A stretch of 64,000 bases of DNA from Ferruginibacter sp. (GCF_028288465.1 NZ_JAQBNR010000015.1:186001-250000); one strand, 5' to 3'; numbered from the stretch's first letter, positions 46,043 to 57,171 are shown. Translations and numbers: made by a program. Notes: generated by a model from the sequence alone, not told the origin.

Positions 46043-48796
46043 ATGCATAAAATAAAGCAGTTGAAAAAAGTATTAACCCTCACAATCTTATGTTGTCTTT
46101 TTCTGATGAACAGCTTTGCAATACCTCTGCTACCAACCACACTTACCTGCGAATACATGGTCAACCCATTGGGGATTGATACAAAGACACCGCGGTTTAG
46201 CTGGACATTAAGCAGTGCAGAAAGAAATCAGTTGCAGTCCGCTTATGAAATTATTGTAAGCGATCAGATGCAGGAATTACAACAGGGCAAAGGCAATCAA
46301 TGGACAACCGGGAAAATAATTTCAGCGCAAAGTATACAGCTGGAGTATGCCGGCAAGCCGCTGCAATCTTTTACAAAATATTACTGGCGTGTAAGAGTGG
46401 TCAACCAAAAAAATGAAGCATCGGGCTGGAGTGAAATCAATTCTTTTGAGACGGCCACGCTCAATGCAAATGACTGGACGGCCAAATGGATCAGTGATGA
46501 TAGTAAGAACCCGGCGAAGGATGAAGACTATTACAAAGAAGACCGCATGCCATTGCTGAGAAAAGAATTTGCGGCCGGCAAAAAAATTGCCAGTGCCAGG
46601 TTGTACATCAGCGGGCTGGGTTATTATGAAGCATTTTTAAATGGTAAAAAGATCGGCGATCACGTGCTGGAACCTGGCTTTACTACTTATAAAAAGCAGG
46701 TGCTGTATTCGGTGTACGATGTTACAGCGATGCTGAAAAAAGGAAACAATGTAGCAGGCATCATGCTCGGCAGCGGCTGGTGGAACCCTCTGCCGCTGCG
46801 CATCTTCGGTCGATTCGATCTGCGTAAAATTCAGCAGACCGGCCGGCCATGCGTACTGGCAGAAATTCATATCACCTATACTGATGGTACAAAGCATACC
46901 ATCAATACAGATGAGAGCTGGCAGACAGCGCCCGGCCCGGTGATACACAACAATGTGTACCTCGGTGAAAAGTATGATGCCAGGCTGGAACAAAAAAACT
47001 GGAATACCATTGGCGCTGGAAAGGCCGGCTGGAAAAATGCAAGTATTACTACAGGCCCTTCAGGCATAATAACAGCGCAAATAGCGCCGCCCATCAGGAT
47101 TACAAAAATCATCCGGCCGGTAAAGATTAATGAACAGGGTAAGGATACTTTTATTGTTGACATGGGGCAGAATTTTGCAGGCGTTGCACGCATTAAAGTA
47201 AAGGGGCCAAAGGGAACCAAAATAACTATGCGGCTTGGCGAAGATGTGTGGCCGGACGGCAGATTGAATTTTATGACGGCCGTTGCAACTCAGCTAAAAA
47301 GCCCCGGAGCAGGCGGTCCCGGTTCGCCGGATATTGCCTGGCAGGAAGATGGTTATATTCTAAAAGGAAGCGGTACGGAAACCTGGCAACCACAATTTAC
47401 ATTTCATGGCTTTCGCTATGTGGAAATTACCGGCTGGCCGGGCAAACCAACATTGGCGGATATTGAAGGTCTGCGCATGAACAGCGATGTGGCACAGCAG
47501 GGCAATTTTAGTTGTTCCAACGAAATGTTTAACCAACTGCATAAAGTAATTCAGTGGACATTTCTCAGCAATATATTCAGTGTGCAATCTGATTGCCCGG
47601 CGAGGGAGAAGATGGGCTATGGCGCCGATATGGTGGTAAGCTCCAACGCATTTATTTACAACTACGGCATGGCGAATTTTTATACCAAGGCCGTAACCGA
47701 TTTTGCCAATGAACAACAACCGGATGGCGGCATTACAGAGATAGCGCCCTTTACCGGTATTGCAGACAGGGGCTATGGCGGCGACTCCGGCCCGATGGGA
47801 TGGGAGCTGGGTTATTCTTTTTTACAAAAGCAGTTGTATGATTTTTATGGAGATAAACAAGTCATCGAAAATAATTACCCGGCTTTTATGAAGCAAATGG
47901 AATTTCTGCAATCAAAAGCAAAAGACGATTTATTTTACTGGGACATTGGCGATCACGAAGCACTCGATACCAAACCTGATGCCTTCAGCGCTTCCTGTTT
48001 TTATTATCACCATGCAAAACTGGCCGAAGAGTTTGCCGGCATTTTACACAAGCAGGATGATTCGGTGAAATTTGCAAAGCTGGCCCGCAACATTAAAGAA
48101 GCCATCATCAGCAAATACAATGTGCGCAACACAGGCCGGTTTGACAATGCCACGCAAAGTGCCCAGACTATGGCGCTGTGGTATGGCCTGTCACCTGAAA
48201 AAGATTCGGCGCTGGCGGTGCTGATGAGCGAATATGCAAGGCACAACATGCATTTATCCACCGGCATATTTTCTACTAAAATGATGTTTGATGTATTAAG
48301 GGAAAACGACCGCAATGAGGTTGCCTATACCATCGCCAATCAAAAAACTTTTCCGGGCTGGGGCTTTATGCTGGCCAATGGCGCCACCACATTATGGGAA
48401 ACCTGGGCGCCCACCGGCACCGTCTATTCGCAAAACCATCCTATGTTTGGCTCGGTAGATGAATGGTTTTACCGTTCCCTGGTGGGCATTAATCCTGCCG
48501 CACCCGGCTTTCAAAAAATTATTATCCATCCCCAACCTGCCAGCGACCTTACCTGGGCAAAGGGCAGCTACCAATGCATGTATGGCACTATCTTAAGTGA
48601 CTGGGAAAAAAGCAGTAATGGCTTTGCATTGCATGCAGTAATACCGGTAAATACAACCGCATTGGTTTATGTACCCTGTAAAGAAAATGCAGTTGTGATG
48701 GAAGGTGCCGGTAAAGTAACTGTTGCACGTTACGAGCAGGGCTGTGCGGTGGTGCAAGTTGGTTCGGGTGAGTATTTTTTTAGGGTGGGGGAGTAA
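46043..48796 (+). CDS. GH78 alpha-L-rhamnosidase
   Basis: About 917 residues, exported (MHKIKQLKKVLTLTILCCLF, then AIPLLP). It has the GH78 plan: an N-terminal beta domain (PRFSWTLSSAERNQLQSAYE), a carbohydrate-binding-like module (ARLYISGLGYYEAFLNGKKI), then an alpha/alpha barrel with the catalytic region (SDCPAREKMGYGADMVVSSN and WELGYSFLQKQLYDFYGD), and a C-terminal Ig-like domain. The conserved Asp/Glu pair in the DCPxREK and DxGPMGWE-type stretches is present. It removes terminal alpha-L-rhamnose from plant or bacterial glycans. A TTG is in frame at 46040; ATG 46043 is used. Confidence 0.9.
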   Translation: MHKIKQLKKVLTLTILCCLFLMNSFAIPLLPTTLTCEYMVNPLGIDTKTPRFSWTLSSAERNQLQSAYEIIVSDQMQELQQGKGNQWTTGKIISAQSIQLEYAGKPLQSFTKYYWRVRVVNQKNEASGWSEINSFETATLNANDWTAKWISDDSKNPAKDEDYYKEDRMPLLRKEFAAGKKIASARLYISGLGYYEAFLNGKKIGDHVLEPGFTTYKKQVLYSVYDVTAMLKKGNNVAGIMLGSGWWNPLPLRIFGRFDLRKIQQTGRPCVLAEIHITYTDGTKHTINTDESWQTAPGPVIHNNVYLGEKYDARLEQKNWNTIGAGKAGWKNASITTGPSGIITAQIAPPIRITKIIRPVKINEQGKDTFIVDMGQNFAGVARIKVKGPKGTKITMRLGEDVWPDGRLNFMTAVATQLKSPGAGGPGSPDIAWQEDGYILKGSGTETWQPQFTFHGFRYVEITGWPGKPTLADIEGLRMNSDVAQQGNFSCSNEMFNQLHKVIQWTFLSNIFSVQSDCPAREKMGYGADMVVSSNAFIYNYGMANFYTKAVTDFANEQQPDGGITEIAPFTGIADRGYGGDSGPMGWELGYSFLQKQLYDFYGDKQVIENNYPAFMKQMEFLQSKAKDDLFYWDIGDHEALDTKPDAFSASCFYYHHAKLAEEFAGILHKQDDSVKFAKLARNIKEAIISKYNVRNTGRFDNATQSAQTMALWYGLSPEKDSALAVLMSEYARHNMHLSTGIFSTKMMFDVLRENDRNEVAYTIANQKTFPGWGFMLANGATTLWETWAPTGTVYSQNHPMFGSVDEWFYRSLVGINPAAPGFQKIIIHPQPASDLTWAKGSYQCMYGTILSDWEKSSNGFALHAVIPVNTTALVYVPCKENAVVMEGAGKVTVARYEQGCAVVQVGSGEYFFRVGE

Positions 48797-49310
48797 GTAT
48801 GTAGAAATTTTTGATTCAATATATCCATTATAAAAAGTGTCGTTAGGTGTGAGCATACGCTGCGTGAGGCGCTTAAAGAAATGCTTAATTATTATAGAGT
48901 ATTTTTAAAGAAATCTATCAATCTCAATCTGGCGCAGAACTCCTTTCCTGATGCCAGATGTTGCTAATGCAACAATATAGAATGTAGCTCAGTTCTTTTG
49001 TTCCCGGTCTTCAATTCAAAAACTTCTCAGGCGAAGTCTCTGCACAAGTTATTTTAGTCCTATAACCTGCCCTGACAGGTTGCAGGACTTGCCACCTGTC
49101 AGGGCAGGTTATTTGTTTACAACTCTTGCACTTTAGACGGGACAGCACTTTCATGATTTCGTCTAATAATATTTGTGTTTCCCTTCCCAATCTATGGCGA
49201 GTCCTTCCTAACTATTCTTTCTGATTGTTGGTTTAGGCTTTAAAGAGATATCGCCTGGAAACTTTAAAATTGGGCAAGAAGGGGAAACCAGAAACGGAAG
49301 AAAAGGCAAC
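48797..49310. other. Structured intergenic region between convergent genes
   Basis: About 500 bases between the stop of the rhamnosidase (+) and the stop of the PAS kinase (-), so no promoter for either is needed. It contains three stem-loops: ATCTGGC/GCCAGAT (48927-48933, 48953-48959), GTTGC/GCAAC (48960-48973) and a long one at 49062-49112. No protein-coding frame of merit. A small RNA, a remnant of a lost gene, or only terminators are possible. Confidence 0.5.
49062..49112. terminator. Perfect 19-bp stem-loop, bidirectional terminator candidate
   Basis: Arms ATAACCTGCCCTGACAGGT (49062-49080) and its exact reverse complement (49094-49112) enclose a 13-base loop. On the plus strand TTTG and TTTAC follow; on the minus strand AGGACTAAAA. 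Such long AACCTG/CAGGTT palindromes occur repeatedly in Bacteroidota genomes, so a repeat element is an alternative. Confidence 0.65.
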
Positions 49311-51155
49311 TTATATATTTCCCCCCACCGGCAAACTATCAAACCGGATATTTATTTTACAGCCCTGTCCAATGCCGGTATCAATGCATACCCTGCCCCC
49401 ATATGCTTCGGCACGGTGCGTAATATTGTTAAGCCCAATGCCTCTTTTGGCCGTTTGTAAATCAAATCCTTTTCCGTTATCCGCTATTTCTACGGCTATT
49501 GAATTGTGATATTGGTGAAGTGTGATGCTGATTTTTGTAGCTGCCGCATGTTTTATGATATTACTGAATTGCTCCTGTACAATGCGATAAATATTGGTTT
49601 TCAAACTTTCGGGAATGGAGGCTTCGTTCAGTCTCAAATTTAATTGAACCTTGGCATTCCCTGACGGATAGCTTTTTGAAAGTACTTCAATGGATTCTTT
49701 TAAATTGTTATTACTGAGTGTAGGCGCAACAAGCGAAGCAGATAATTTCCTTATTTCCTCATGCGCCACACTTAGAATATCCAATGCCGTTTTAATAAAT
49801 CCTTCGTTTTTGGCAGAGCTCGGTTTTACCTGCCGTATGTAAAGCCTTGACGCTGCCAGCAACTGGTTCACATTGTCATGTAATTCCATTCCAATTTGGG
49901 AACGGCTGCGTTCTTCCGCCTCAATAATTTCCTTTTGCCGGTTTAATTTTGACAGGTTTAATTCTTCTTCAATTTTCAGTTTATCTGTTATATCGGTGAT
50001 GGTAATCAAATACACATTGTGGCCCCTGTAAGTCATGGGAGTGATAGTGGGTTCTACCTGAATGATGTCACCATTCTTCCTTTTATGGCTCCGTATCGAC
50101 CGGTCACCTGCATAATTGTTAATCAATTGATTTTTTAGTTTTGCATGTTCGTCTTCCACACGGATGTCAAAAAGGGATAATTTCAGGAATTCAGCCCTTG
50201 AATATCCATACAGTTTAATAGCAGTTTTATTGACCTCTAAAAACCGCATCGTTTTTTTATCTACTATGCCAACTGCAAAAGGGCTGGTATTGAAAAGTGT
50301 TTTATAAAGATGCTCTGATTCCCGGAGCGAATGGTCTATTTTCTTTTTTTCGGTAATGTCCTGCACAGTACCAACGGCTCTTTTAAGATTTGCTTTTTTA
50401 TCAAATTCAATCCGGGCTTCTTCGTTCACCCATTTTTCACCGCTTTTTGTTATAATCCGATGTTCAATATGATATCTCCCGGTTTTCAAAGCCTGTTCCC
50501 ATTTTTTGTCTACCAAATTCCTATCGTCTGGATGAACCGCTTCCAGGAATTTATTATAAGTCATTTTCGTTCCGGGAGCTAATTCAAAAATATGATAAGT
50601 TTCGTCCGACCATTCCAACTGGTTATCTCCGGATACATCCAGGTACCAACTGCCTGTTTTAGCAACCCGTTGTGCGTCTTTCAATTGTTTTGTCCGCTTT
50701 AATATTTCGTGTTGAACCTGCAGCAGTCTTGCTTCATTTTCTTTTTGCGCCGTAATCAAATTGCGGATAGAGAGGTATTGAAAAACGGTTCCGTTTTGGT
50801 CAACGATAGGTGTAATGACAGTGTCAACCCAGTAGTAAGTTCCGTCTTTAGCTTTATTCTTTATTTCACCACGCCAGGCCTTGCCGGCGGCGATCATTTG
50901 CCACATGTTCCGGAAGAATTCTTTTTTGTGGTAACCACTGTTGATCAGCCGGTGATTTTGTCCCATCAGCTCTTCAGCGGTATATTTTGATACCCTGATA
51001 AACATCTCATTGACGTATGTAATGTCTCCATTTATATCAGTGATGGAGACAATGGCAGCTTCATTTACAGCGGCCTGGTAGGCCGACAGCATTTGTACCA
51101 TGTCAGCAGGATGATTGCCCGGGGAAGGAGCTTTGCCCTTGTGGATTGATTTCAT
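49311..51155 (-). CDS. PAS-domain sensor histidine kinase (HisKA_3 type)
   Basis: About 614 residues, cytoplasmic, no membrane segments. Three PAS domains: about residues 20-140 (VSITDINGDITYVNEMFIRV), 160-270 (SWYLDVSGDNQLEWSDETYH with a PAC end) and 285-405 (LFNTSPFAVGIVDKKTMRFL). The kinase core is of the NarX/DesK type: His about residue 426 in ELHDNVNQLLAASR, and a HATPase with DNGKGFDL and RGIGLNNITHRAEAYGG. Its response regulator is not adjacent, so it is an orphan kinase here. Start at 51153-51155; there is a 369-base gap upstream. Confidence 0.9.
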   Translation of the reverse strand: MKSIHKGKAPSPGNHPADMVQMLSAYQAAVNEAAIVSITDINGDITYVNEMFIRVSKYTAEELMGQNHRLINSGYHKKEFFRNMWQMIAAGKAWRGEIKNKAKDGTYYWVDTVITPIVDQNGTVFQYLSIRNLITAQKENEARLLQVQHEILKRTKQLKDAQRVAKTGSWYLDVSGDNQLEWSDETYHIFELAPGTKMTYNKFLEAVHPDDRNLVDKKWEQALKTGRYHIEHRIITKSGEKWVNEEARIEFDKKANLKRAVGTVQDITEKKKIDHSLRESEHLYKTLFNTSPFAVGIVDKKTMRFLEVNKTAIKLYGYSRAEFLKLSLFDIRVEDEHAKLKNQLINNYAGDRSIRSHKRKNGDIIQVEPTITPMTYRGHNVYLITITDITDKLKIEEELNLSKLNRQKEIIEAEERSRSQIGMELHDNVNQLLAASRLYIRQVKPSSAKNEGFIKTALDILSVAHEEIRKLSASLVAPTLSNNNLKESIEVLSKSYPSGNAKVQLNLRLNEASIPESLKTNIYRIVQEQFSNIIKHAAATKISITLHQYHNSIAVEIADNGKGFDLQTAKRGIGLNNITHRAEAYGGRVCIDTGIGQGCKINIRFDSLPVGGNI

Positions 51156-51524
51156 TTTGAATAAATACTTTACCTAAAGTAGGGCCAGGTAACAGTTTAA
51201 GGTATGATAGTGGACAGGTACAAAGATGATAAAAATCAATAGCATCTTTTAGTATTTGTCCTGCTTATTTTAAAAAGAAGCAGGACCGTATTTATCCATA
51301 TGGAGGATGGCTGATTTAAAATAAAGCGAAATAGCTTAACTGCTATAACCGGTTTTGCGTGGAAGTAATTAAACTTGCTGACGATATAAAATAAGCGTTC
51401 AGATTGCATTTTATTTTCCGTAGAGGCGGTATTACCGGCAATTAAGATTGCCAATTTTTATTTTGGGATCCAATCATCTATTCCATACAGTAACCCGCGC
51501 AACGGTTGAGTAAGTGTCATGGAT
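51156..51524. other. Intergenic region upstream of the PAS kinase
   Basis: About 370 bases. A hairpin with perfect arms GTCCTGCTT (51258-51266) and AAGCAGGAC (51278-51286) lies about 100 bases ahead of the kinase start and 240 bases after the cupin stop. Neither strand shows a strong T-tract after it. No open frame that looks like a gene. Confidence 0.45.
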
Positions 51525-51929
51525 TTAGTGGACACTGTTATATTCCTCATCGGTCACCGGCGTTAACCAATTCACTGCAACGCCTGCTTTAATATTGGTG
51601 ATGGCAATATGGATAAAATAGCTGTCCCTTGTCGCACCATGCCAGTGTTCAACGCCGGATGGAATTACCACTACATCGCCCGTTGCGAGCGGCCTCGCCG
51701 GATTTCCTTTTTCCTGGTAGAATCCTTTGCCGTTGGTCACCAGCAGAATTTGCCCGGCTGGATGAGTGTGCCAGTTGTTTCTGCAACCAGGTGCAAATTC
51801 TACATTTCCAATTGCATAACTGCCTGTTTCATCTTTCGGAACCAAGGTGTTCAGCCAGGCTGTGCCGGTAAAATATTGAGCAGGTGTTTTTTCACCTCTC
51901 GGGAAAATAGCGTTGTCATTTTCACTCAT
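51525..51929 (-). CDS. Cupin domain protein
   Basis: About 134 residues, a single cupin barrel. The metal-binding motif 1 is NNWHTHPAGQILLVTNGKGF (HxH...E/Q) and motif 2 is GDVVVIPSGVEHWHGATRDS (with the second His). Such proteins include decarboxylases, isomerases and dioxygenases; the substrate is not clear. The start lies 11 bases downstream of the aldo/keto reductase stop, so the two are co-transcribed. Confidence 0.83.
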   Translation of the reverse strand: MSENDNAIFPRGEKTPAQYFTGTAWLNTLVPKDETGSYAIGNVEFAPGCRNNWHTHPAGQILLVTNGKGFYQEKGNPARPLATGDVVVIPSGVEHWHGATRDSYFIHIAITNIKAGVAVNWLTPVTDEEYNSVH

Positions 51930-51939
51930 AAAAATTATT

Positions 51940-52977
<1,038 letters not shown>

Positions 52978-53059
52978 TCATACTGTAGCACTAAAAAAGC
53001 AGCCCTCTGCATCTTGTTACTGATTACAAAGGGCTGCTGTTTATCAAAAAAATCTGTTG

Positions 53060-53443
53060 TTATTTAGCTCCTTTCACCCGGTCGCCTTCCGCATCAAACA
53101 TGCCCATCAGGCTGCCCGTTACATGGTCATCATCTTTCTTGTTCATCACCAGGTTTACATCATAACCCTGGGCGGAAAAATAAACGGTGACAGTTGTGTC
53201 TGCTAACTCAACCTTATCAAGTTTAGCGATTTCCTTTCCGGTACTATCCTGCACCGCACCAGTCAGCGAAGCATCTTTTTTGTCGAGTGTAAAAAACATT
53301 TTGGTATCACCCTGTGGCAGTGATTTTACGAGTACGTTCCATTTACCCTCAAAGTAGTCAGCGCCAGTTTTGGTTTGGGCACTTGCTCCAAAAGATAAAA
53401 CCAATAATAGTATTGCAGTTAACGTTGCATGTAGCTTTTTCAT
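53060..53443 (-). CDS. Small secreted protein, unknown
   Basis: About 127 residues with a signal peptide (MKKLHATLTAILLLVLSFGA, SAQ cleavage). The mature part is beta-rich (YFEGKWNVLVKSLPQGDTKM, then LTGAVQDSTGKEIAKLDKV and DDDHVTGSLMGMFDAEGD), like small lipocalin- or YceI-like barrels. No catalytic motif. It lies 67 bases downstream of a Tat-exported sugar isomerase and may work with it. Confidence 0.6.
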   Translation of the reverse strand: MKKLHATLTAILLLVLSFGASAQTKTGADYFEGKWNVLVKSLPQGDTKMFFTLDKKDASLTGAVQDSTGKEIAKLDKVELADTTVTVYFSAQGYDVNLVMNKKDDDHVTGSLMGMFDAEGDRVKGAK

Positions 53444-53510
53444 TTTGTAGTTTTTAATATGCAGTTTGTAATGATGAAATTAAAATGTTGCTGATTATAA
53501 TTTATAGCTA

Positions 53511-54461
53511 TCAATACAATGTTTTCTTCAGATAGTTTAAACTATTGGTGACATTTTGAATCGGTTGCGGTGCGCCATCCTGCTCAACAAAATAATACTT
53601 CATGCCGGATTCTTTTGCATTGTCAAAAATGTGCTTGAAGTCAACAACGCCGGAACCTACTTCTGCAGGGTTCATCGTGGCTTTATCCAGGTCTTTTACA
53701 TGCCACAGCGGGAAACGGCCGGGGTGCATTTTAAACAACGCTACAGGGTCCTGCTTTGCCTTGGTAGCCCAGGCAAGGTCCAGTTCCATCTTGACTAAAT
53801 TCTTATCGGTGTTGGCAAGAATATAATCAAACGGGCGATGGCCTTCTACATCATCAAACTCGCTGGTGTGGTTGTGGTAGGCGAATTGTACACCTGCTTT
53901 TTTACAGGCTTCTCCCGCCTTGTTGAAAACATCCACCGCAGTTTTTATTTCATCCAAAGTACTTACTGGAATGCTGGAACACACCAGGTAACCAATGCCG
54001 CCTTCTGCTGCGGCATCCGCCAATTCCTGGTGATTTTCTTTCAGGTTAAGTGACTTGGGCATATTCTTCATCCGGTCCCATATTTTTTCCATCCTGGCAG
54101 AATCTGCTGCTGTCTTGGCCATTTTCATGAGCGATTCCATGGTAAAAGCCGCACCGCCTACGTGGGCTGAACGCCAGGTCATGCCGGCATCTTTTATCAT
54201 GGCCGCCAGTTCTTTTGGTTTGTAGCCATAAAAATTCCCTTTTTGCGAACCGGCGCTTTCCAGTTCTTTATACCCGATAGCAGCCAGCTGTAGCAAAGTG
54301 CCTTTGGCATCTTTTGTCATCATATCACCGAGGGTATACAATTGAAGCCCGGGTGATGGAAATGCTTTTTTACCGGTCAGTATGCCTGCCGCGGCGGAAC
54401 GTGCAAGCAGCAAACCTGCTGCCGCCATCGTACCTGATTGGATAAATTTTCGTCGTTGCAT
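53511..54461 (-). CDS. Tat-exported sugar isomerase/epimerase-like TIM barrel
   Basis: About 316 residues. A twin-arginine signal (MQRRKFIQSGTMAAAGLLLA) leads to an AP-endonuclease-2/xylose isomerase-like barrel: PGLQLYTLGDMMTKDAKGTL, KKAGVQFAYHNHTSEFDDVE, LVKMELDLAWATKAKQDPV, FPLWHVKDLDKAT and KYYFVEQDGAPQPIQNV. Metal-binding His/Asp/Glu positions appear kept. Like the lipoprotein at 10541 it acts outside the cytoplasm, so the substrate is more likely a free or keto sugar than a sugar phosphate. Confidence 0.84.
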   Translation of the reverse strand: MQRRKFIQSGTMAAAGLLLARSAAAGILTGKKAFPSPGLQLYTLGDMMTKDAKGTLLQLAAIGYKELESAGSQKGNFYGYKPKELAAMIKDAGMTWRSAHVGGAAFTMESLMKMAKTAADSARMEKIWDRMKNMPKSLNLKENHQELADAAAEGGIGYLVCSSIPVSTLDEIKTAVDVFNKAGEACKKAGVQFAYHNHTSEFDDVEGHRPFDYILANTDKNLVKMELDLAWATKAKQDPVALFKMHPGRFPLWHVKDLDKATMNPAEVGSGVVDFKHIFDNAKESGMKYYFVEQDGAPQPIQNVTNSLNYLKKTLY

Positions 54462-54873
54462 GAATCGTTATTTTTAAGTGTAGAAAATTGTTTGAATAAA
54501 GCCGGTAAGCACGTGTTGTGGTTGTTTAAAAGACGTTATAATCGTTGGATAAATATAAACCTTTTATCAGACTAAATAACTTCTGTAATCTTCAGCCAGC
54601 AAAAGAAATCAGGGCAATGTTTTCCCGGAGTATGCAAAAAAATCGTTTACAGATACGTTAAATAATTGTACGACCCCCAATACGTGTGTTGATTTAATCA
54701 ACATTCGAAGCCACGAAAGGATTTAAAACTATTACAAGGGTGGTTGCTGTCTGGTAGATATTATGCGGAAAAATACAGTAACAAAAAGTCGCATAACAGT
54801 GCTCTGCAGCGGTGGAATATAAATTCAGTATGGTATGCTAAACAGCCTGGGAGATATTGTATTTTCAACCAGT
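54462..54873. other. Intergenic region with a palindromic operator candidate
   Basis: About 410 bases between the Tat-exported isomerase (minus, starts 54461) and the end of the molybdenum hydroxylase gene. A perfect inverted repeat TGTTGATT-T-AATCAACA lies at 54687-54703, about 226 bases upstream of the isomerase start, and resembles a repressor site. No gene seen. Confidence 0.45.
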
Positions 54874-57126
54874 TTATTTAGTGGCAAAATCCTTTGAAAA
54901 AGGCTGATTATAAAACCGTTTGCCCATGTTTTTATGCAGCGCATTTGCCACTGCACCAAATACCGGTGGAAAAGGCGGCTCTCCTAATCCCGTTGGATCA
55001 ATGTTATTTTCTACAAAATGAACTTCGATTGTTTTTGGCGCCTCTTTCATCCGGATCATCCGGTAACGGTTGAAATTATTCTGCTCTGCAGCGCCGTCTT
55101 TATGTGTCAGACCACCGTACAACGCATTGCCTATTCCATCCACTACAGCGCCCTGTACCATGTTGATGGCTGCATCGGGGTTAATTACCACACCACAATC
55201 CAGTGCACTGAAAACCCGTTCCACATAGGGTTGTCCATCTTTCTTCACCATGTCTACCACATGTGCTGCATAAGAGTTATGGCAGAAATAAGCAGCTACG
55301 CCGCGGCTGTATTTTTTATTCTCTGGAGCATTCCATCCCGATTTTTCTTTTACCAGGTTTAATACACCTGCATACCGGTCAGCGTCGTATTCATTGTTTT
55401 TACCCACCGGGTTTTCTTTGCCCCGCTTTAATAATGCCAGCCTGAAATCTATTGGGTCTTTGCCTGCGAATTCAGCCAACTCATCCAGGAAAGATTGTTC
55501 GGACGCCGCATTGAAATTGGAGCCAGGTGCCCTGAATGCGCCAATGGTAATGTTGGAGGGTATTTCCCAGCCCTCTGCCAGGTAGTTGTCGACCGTACCG
55601 GCAGGAAACCTGTTTGGATGAACCGCATGTTCAGGAATACCACCGCCCTTTACATGAAAGGCGATTAAATTTTTATTGGCATCCAGCGCAGCACGGTAGG
55701 TAGCCATGTACATCGGGCGATAAATACCATACGTCATATCATCTTCGCGGCTGTACACCAGTTTGATGGGCGCTTTTACTTTTTTAGAAATCAGCGCTGC
55801 TTCTATCACATAATGTCCATATGCCCTCAGGCCAAAGCCTCCACCCATGCGGGTCATTTGTATTTCGATCTTGTCGGGGGGCAGATTTAAAATTTTTGAT
55901 ACCGTTGGTTCTATCCAGCCGGGTGCCTGGTGTGGTCCTACCAACAAGGCTTTCTCCTCTGTAACATGGGCGAAAAAATTCATTGGCTCCATACAGTTAT
56001 GCGCCAGGAAGGGAGCAGTATAGGTGCGTTCTAAAATATGAGCTGCATTTTTAAAGGCAGTTTCCGGGTCGCCATCTCTTCGCAATTGTTTTGCTGGTTG
56101 CTTTGCAAGTGCCGTCATTTTAGCCAGCTGGGTGGTGGTACTTTCAAGCCCTGCTGGTATGGTAACTTCATTTTTGCCACGAAAGCCTGCGATGGTTTCT
56201 TTGCGTTCGGCGATTGGCTCCCAAATTACTTTTAGTTTTTTACGTGCATTCATCACTTCCCAGGTGGTGTTGCCCACTACTACCAGCAAATCATTAAATG
56301 TACGGGTATCAAAACCGGCCTGTTCAAAACCATCTTCGTACAGCTTCATGCTAAACACATCTTTGATGCCCGGCATTTTCAAAGTTTCCGTTGCGTCAAA
56401 AGATTTTAGTTTCATCCCGAATGCATGCGGATGCTCAATCATGGCTATCAGCATTCCCTCCTGTGTATGATCCATTCCAAACAGCGGTTTGCCGGTTACA
56501 ATTTTCTGCCCTTCAACATTTTTCTTTGAGTTGCGCACGGTATTAAAACTCCTTATGTCTTTCAGCTTAACTCCTTTTGGTATAGCGATAGCGGAAGCCT
56601 TTGACGCGAAGGCGCCATACGTTCCCGACTTGCCGCTCTTCTCATGATACAACGTTCCCGCCTTGGTTGTAATTTCTTCTACCGGCACAGCCCAGGTTTG
56701 TGCAGCTGCCTGCATCAGCATATTCCGTGCTGCTGCTCCTGCTTCACGTAGCGGCTTCCAATACATTCGTACTGAATTGCTGCCGCCGGTAAATTGCGGT
56801 CCTAATTTCATGTTGTCATGCGGCCCCATTTCTACCATTATTTTTTGCCAGTCTACATCCAGCTCTTCCGCAATAATCATCGGCAGTGAGGTCATTACAT
56901 TCTGACCAAACTCAGGGTTGGGATTCAAAATTTTTATGAGGTTATCCGGTGTAATTTTTATGTAGCCGGTCACTTCACTCCATTCTTCTGACCCATTCAC
57001 CACAGTTGTTTTACCATCAAAGTTGAACTTTGCCAGCCCGCTAAAACTGATCATCAGTCCACCGCCTGCAAGTAAAGACGATTTTAGAAATGAACGCCTG
57101 CTATGGTTTGTTGTATTGTTTTCCAT
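54874..57126 (-). CDS. Xanthine dehydrogenase family molybdopterin-binding subunit (IorB-like)
   Basis: About 750 residues, the large subunit of an aldehyde/isoquinoline oxidoreductase-type molybdenum hydroxylase. A Tat signal (RRSFLKSSLLAGGG) directs export, typical of the IorB class. Molybdopterin-binding segments are GGGFGLRAYGHYVIEAALI, FRAPGSNFNAASEQSFLDEL and the end segment TGLGEPPFPPVFGAVANALH, in which Glu is the likely catalytic residue. It works with the (2Fe-2S) subunit encoded 46 bases upstream and, by position, the cytochrome c. The substrate is unknown (N-heterocycle or aldehyde). Confidence 0.9.
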   Translation of the reverse strand: MENNTTNHSRRSFLKSSLLAGGGLMISFSGLAKFNFDGKTTVVNGSEEWSEVTGYIKITPDNLIKILNPNPEFGQNVMTSLPMIIAEELDVDWQKIMVEMGPHDNMKLGPQFTGGSNSVRMYWKPLREAGAAARNMLMQAAAQTWAVPVEEITTKAGTLYHEKSGKSGTYGAFASKASAIAIPKGVKLKDIRSFNTVRNSKKNVEGQKIVTGKPLFGMDHTQEGMLIAMIEHPHAFGMKLKSFDATETLKMPGIKDVFSMKLYEDGFEQAGFDTRTFNDLLVVVGNTTWEVMNARKKLKVIWEPIAERKETIAGFRGKNEVTIPAGLESTTTQLAKMTALAKQPAKQLRRDGDPETAFKNAAHILERTYTAPFLAHNCMEPMNFFAHVTEEKALLVGPHQAPGWIEPTVSKILNLPPDKIEIQMTRMGGGFGLRAYGHYVIEAALISKKVKAPIKLVYSREDDMTYGIYRPMYMATYRAALDANKNLIAFHVKGGGIPEHAVHPNRFPAGTVDNYLAEGWEIPSNITIGAFRAPGSNFNAASEQSFLDELAEFAGKDPIDFRLALLKRGKENPVGKNNEYDADRYAGVLNLVKEKSGWNAPENKKYSRGVAAYFCHNSYAAHVVDMVKKDGQPYVERVFSALDCGVVINPDAAINMVQGAVVDGIGNALYGGLTHKDGAAEQNNFNRYRMIRMKEAPKTIEVHFVENNIDPTGLGEPPFPPVFGAVANALHKNMGKRFYNQPFSKDFATK

Positions 57127-57171
57127 GTTGAAATGCTTTGAATTGTAGTTAGCGTATTTTACACAATAATT

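Noticed and set aside
48981..49020. tRNA-like stretch (GTAGCTCAGTT)
   Set aside because: D-arm-like wording only; no matching acceptor stem, anticodon arm or T-arm at the right distances.
51236..51454. 72-codon minus-strand frame ahead of the PAS kinase
   Set aside because: Overlaps the hairpin at 51258 and has no family resemblance.
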